Below, piece by piece: positions 6,495-7,227 of a DNA stretch of 7,227 nt. The position numbers and the translations under genes were made by a program. The notes under the pieces were generated by a model, which saw nothing but the letters and a program-made list of their open reading frames with translations, was not told the origin of the DNA and searched no databases. Source of the DNA: Clostridia bacterium (GTDB taxonomy: Bacteria; Bacillota_A; Clostridia; Peptostreptococcales; JAAYPU01). The stretch covers positions 1 to 7,227 of the forward strand of contig JAKSCF010000727.1 in assembly GCA_022360735.1 (NCBI GenBank). Direction: 5' to 3'. Position 1 is the first letter of the stretch; every line of letters begins with the position of its first letter.

Positions 6495-6899
6495 TTAAAT
6501 TATTGATTCTTTATATAAACTATCTGCTATAGTATATCCTAACAATATTTGAAAATATTTAGATTGAGATAGCGCAAATAAAATTTTAGGAGTATTTGCT
6601 GTAAAAAAAGGAATAATAATTGGTGCAATCATTACAAAAATACAAATTGTTCCAACTAAAAACAATTTTATTTTATTAAATTTCCATTTACCTTCAATAT
6701 TTGAATATTTTCTTAAATCCCTTATTTTTAGTGATAATCCAAAAATAACTGGGATTGACTGAACAATAAACAGATGTATCCTATTAAGGTTAAATGTTCT
6801 ATGGAAATTATCTAAAAATGAATTTAGTAAGTATGTATCGAACAATATAAATAATATGATCAAGCAATAAAAAATTACTTCTTTATTTTTTCGCATCAT
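6495..6899 (-). CDS. Small integral membrane protein, unknown family
   Basis: A 134-residue protein that I do not recognise. It has three clear membrane helices (about 7-29, 41-59, 77-99) and a weaker hydrophobic stretch at 105-124. A basic loop (KIRDLRKYSNIEGKWKFNK) separates helices 2 and 3, which would place that loop in the cytoplasm. Proline pairs occur in helix 3 (APIIIPFF). There is no signal peptide cleavage site and no cysteine cluster. Start: the ATG at 6899 lies 8 nt after AAAGGA (6908-6913); a second ATG follows immediately. It is the only sizeable minus-strand gene besides sspH. A 19-residue hydrophobic ORF with a strong ribosome binding site ends 44 nt upstream, so the two may share one transcript. 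It is AT-rich even for this window. Confidence 0.7.
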   Translation of the reverse strand: MMRKNKEVIFYCLIILFILFDTYLLNSFLDNFHRTFNLNRIHLFIVQSIPVIFGLSLKIRDLRKYSNIEGKWKFNKIKLFLVGTICIFVMIAPIIIPFFTANTPKILFALSQSKYFQILLGYTIADSLYKESII

Positions 6900-6943
6900 T
6901 TATTAATTCCTTTCAAGATACAGTTACTATAACAATTGTGCTT

Positions 6944-7003
6944 TTAGCTCACATATTGACCTAATAACAAAATTGTTATTATATCTGCCGAACTTATGTA
7001 CAT
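6944..7003 (-). CDS. 19-residue hydrophobic peptide (leader peptide or type I toxin-like)
   Basis: The frame encodes MYISSADIITILLLGQYVS and stops at TAA. Its ribosome binding site is the best in the window, AAAGGAGGTGG (7008-7018 on the minus strand), 4 nt before the ATG. A predicted promoter lies 40 nt upstream. The central ADIITILLLG is hydrophobic enough to enter a membrane but short for a full span. Two readings fit: a small membrane toxin of a type I system, many of which have a sequestered ribosome binding site as here, or a leader peptide controlling the membrane-protein gene 44 nt downstream. I do not recognise the peptide from a named family. It could also be the truncated remains of a longer toxin. 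Confidence 0.4.
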   Translation of the reverse strand: MYISSADIITILLLGQYVS

Positions 7004-7007
7004 AATA

Positions 7008-7032
7008 CCACCTCCTTTGCAAAGGAGTGTGG
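7008..7032 (-). promoter_or_regulatory. Palindrome sequestering the small ORF's ribosome binding site
   Basis: CTCCTTTGCAAAGGAG (7012-7027) is a perfect 16-bp palindrome that includes most of the ribosome binding site. CCAC (7008-7011) and GTGG (7029-7032) extend the stem past a single bulged base. In the minus-strand RNA the AGGAG would be paired. GTGG can alternatively pair with CCAC at 7037-7040, which would open the site. Confidence 0.6.
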
Positions 7033-7043
7033 CCAACCACCCT

Positions 7044-7071
7044 AATATAATGCAGTTGTATGTAGTATCAA
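7044..7071 (-). promoter_or_regulatory. Candidate promoter for the small hydrophobic ORF
   Basis: On the minus strand TTGATA (7066-7071), a 16-nt spacer and TATATT (7044-7049) predict a start near 7037. That would give a leader of about 34 nt, made almost wholly of the hairpin that covers the ribosome binding site. Confidence 0.5.
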
Positions 7072-7121
7072 CTTTATATGTTCTATGTTTATAAAGATTA
7101 CTCCTAATAACATAATGATTG

Positions 7122-7205
7122 TTATAATACAGTCCTGGACAAATATAGTCCTAGACCAAGTTTTTTATAAAAGGAATGTTTCCTTAATTTATCTTCAAGT
7201 GTCAT
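7122..7205 (-). other. Possible 27-residue ORF or 3' end of a gene beyond the window
   Basis: The frame starts MTLEDKLRKHSFYKKLGLG and ends LYLSRTVL. AGAGG (7213-7217) lies 7 nt before the ATG. The frame is also open upstream to the window edge, so this could instead be the C-terminus of a longer protein. GLGLYLSR resembles the G2 box of histidine kinases, but nothing else around it does. No function is assigned. The remaining sequence at 7072-7121 shows no gene. Confidence 0.25.
7131..7157. repeat. Two-copy direct repeat AGTCCtrGAC
   Basis: AGTCCTGGAC (7131-7140) and AGTCCTAGAC (7147-7156) differ at one base and start 16 bp apart. Each copy is itself partly symmetric (GTCC-T-GGAC; GTC-CTA-GAC). 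They lie about 60 bp upstream of the minus-strand promoter at 7044-7071, where a regulator could bind. Confidence 0.4.
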
Positions 7206-7227
7206 AATGTAACCTCTTTTTAATAAG

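Noticed and set aside
6996..7094. Plus-strand frame MYIIPPPLQRSV across the right-end palindrome.
   Set aside because: No ribosome binding site; it is the antisense of the structured leader and starts in the palindrome ATGTACAT.
7131..7157. CRISPR-like repeat.
   Set aside because: Only two 10-bp copies with a 6-bp gap; far too short for repeat and spacer units.
7171..7185. AAGGAA-TGT-TTCCTT hairpin as a terminator.
   Set aside because: Only a 6-bp AT-rich stem with no clean T run, and it falls inside the possible 27-residue frame.

Overview
The window looks like chromosomal DNA of an anaerobic, endospore-forming Firmicute (class Clostridia). The sequence is AT-rich and starts are mostly preceded by strong AAGGAGG-type ribosome binding sites. 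It carries a gene for an H-type small acid-soluble spore protein and a class I hybrid cluster protein of the kind found in strict anaerobes. Genus cannot be fixed from the sequence alone. No tRNA, rRNA, CRISPR array or insertion sequence is visible.

Layout: (1) 32-1045 (+), a short UvrC-like GIY-YIG nuclease with a UVR motif but no C-terminal endonuclease half. (2) 1128-1844 (+), an AraC-family regulator that converges on (3) 1971-2144 (-), a 57-residue SspH-type spore protein; a 22-bp-stem hairpin lies between their ends. (4) 2440-3129 (+), a Crp/Fnr-family regulator with its own sigma-A promoter and a strong terminator. (5) 3317-4975 (+), hcp, encoding hybrid cluster protein with every cluster ligand present. 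(6) 5175-5903 (+), a MerR-type HTH protein fused to two membrane helices and a zinc ribbon, behind a 19-bp-spacer MerR-type promoter. (7) 6026-6370 (+), a small cupin. (8) 6495-6899 (-), a small membrane protein of unknown family. (9) 6900-7227 (-), a compact structured region with a 19-residue hydrophobic peptide ORF and a possible 27-residue ORF.

The clearest functional unit is the Crp/Fnr regulator and hcp. A 26-bp near-palindrome is centred at -41.5 from the predicted hcp start point, where a class II Crp/Fnr activator binds. A perfect 22-bp AT palindrome is centred exactly 20 bp further upstream, at -61.5. The regulator is therefore probably an HcpR-type sensor of nitrosative stress switching on hcp, whose product removes NO and hydroxylamine. 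The MerR fusion probably controls its own promoter. The least explained part is the right end: the tiny hydrophobic ORF has its ribosome binding site buried in a palindrome and is followed by mutually exclusive inverted repeats leading into the membrane-protein gene. It could be a type I toxin or a leader peptide; the sequence does not decide between them.
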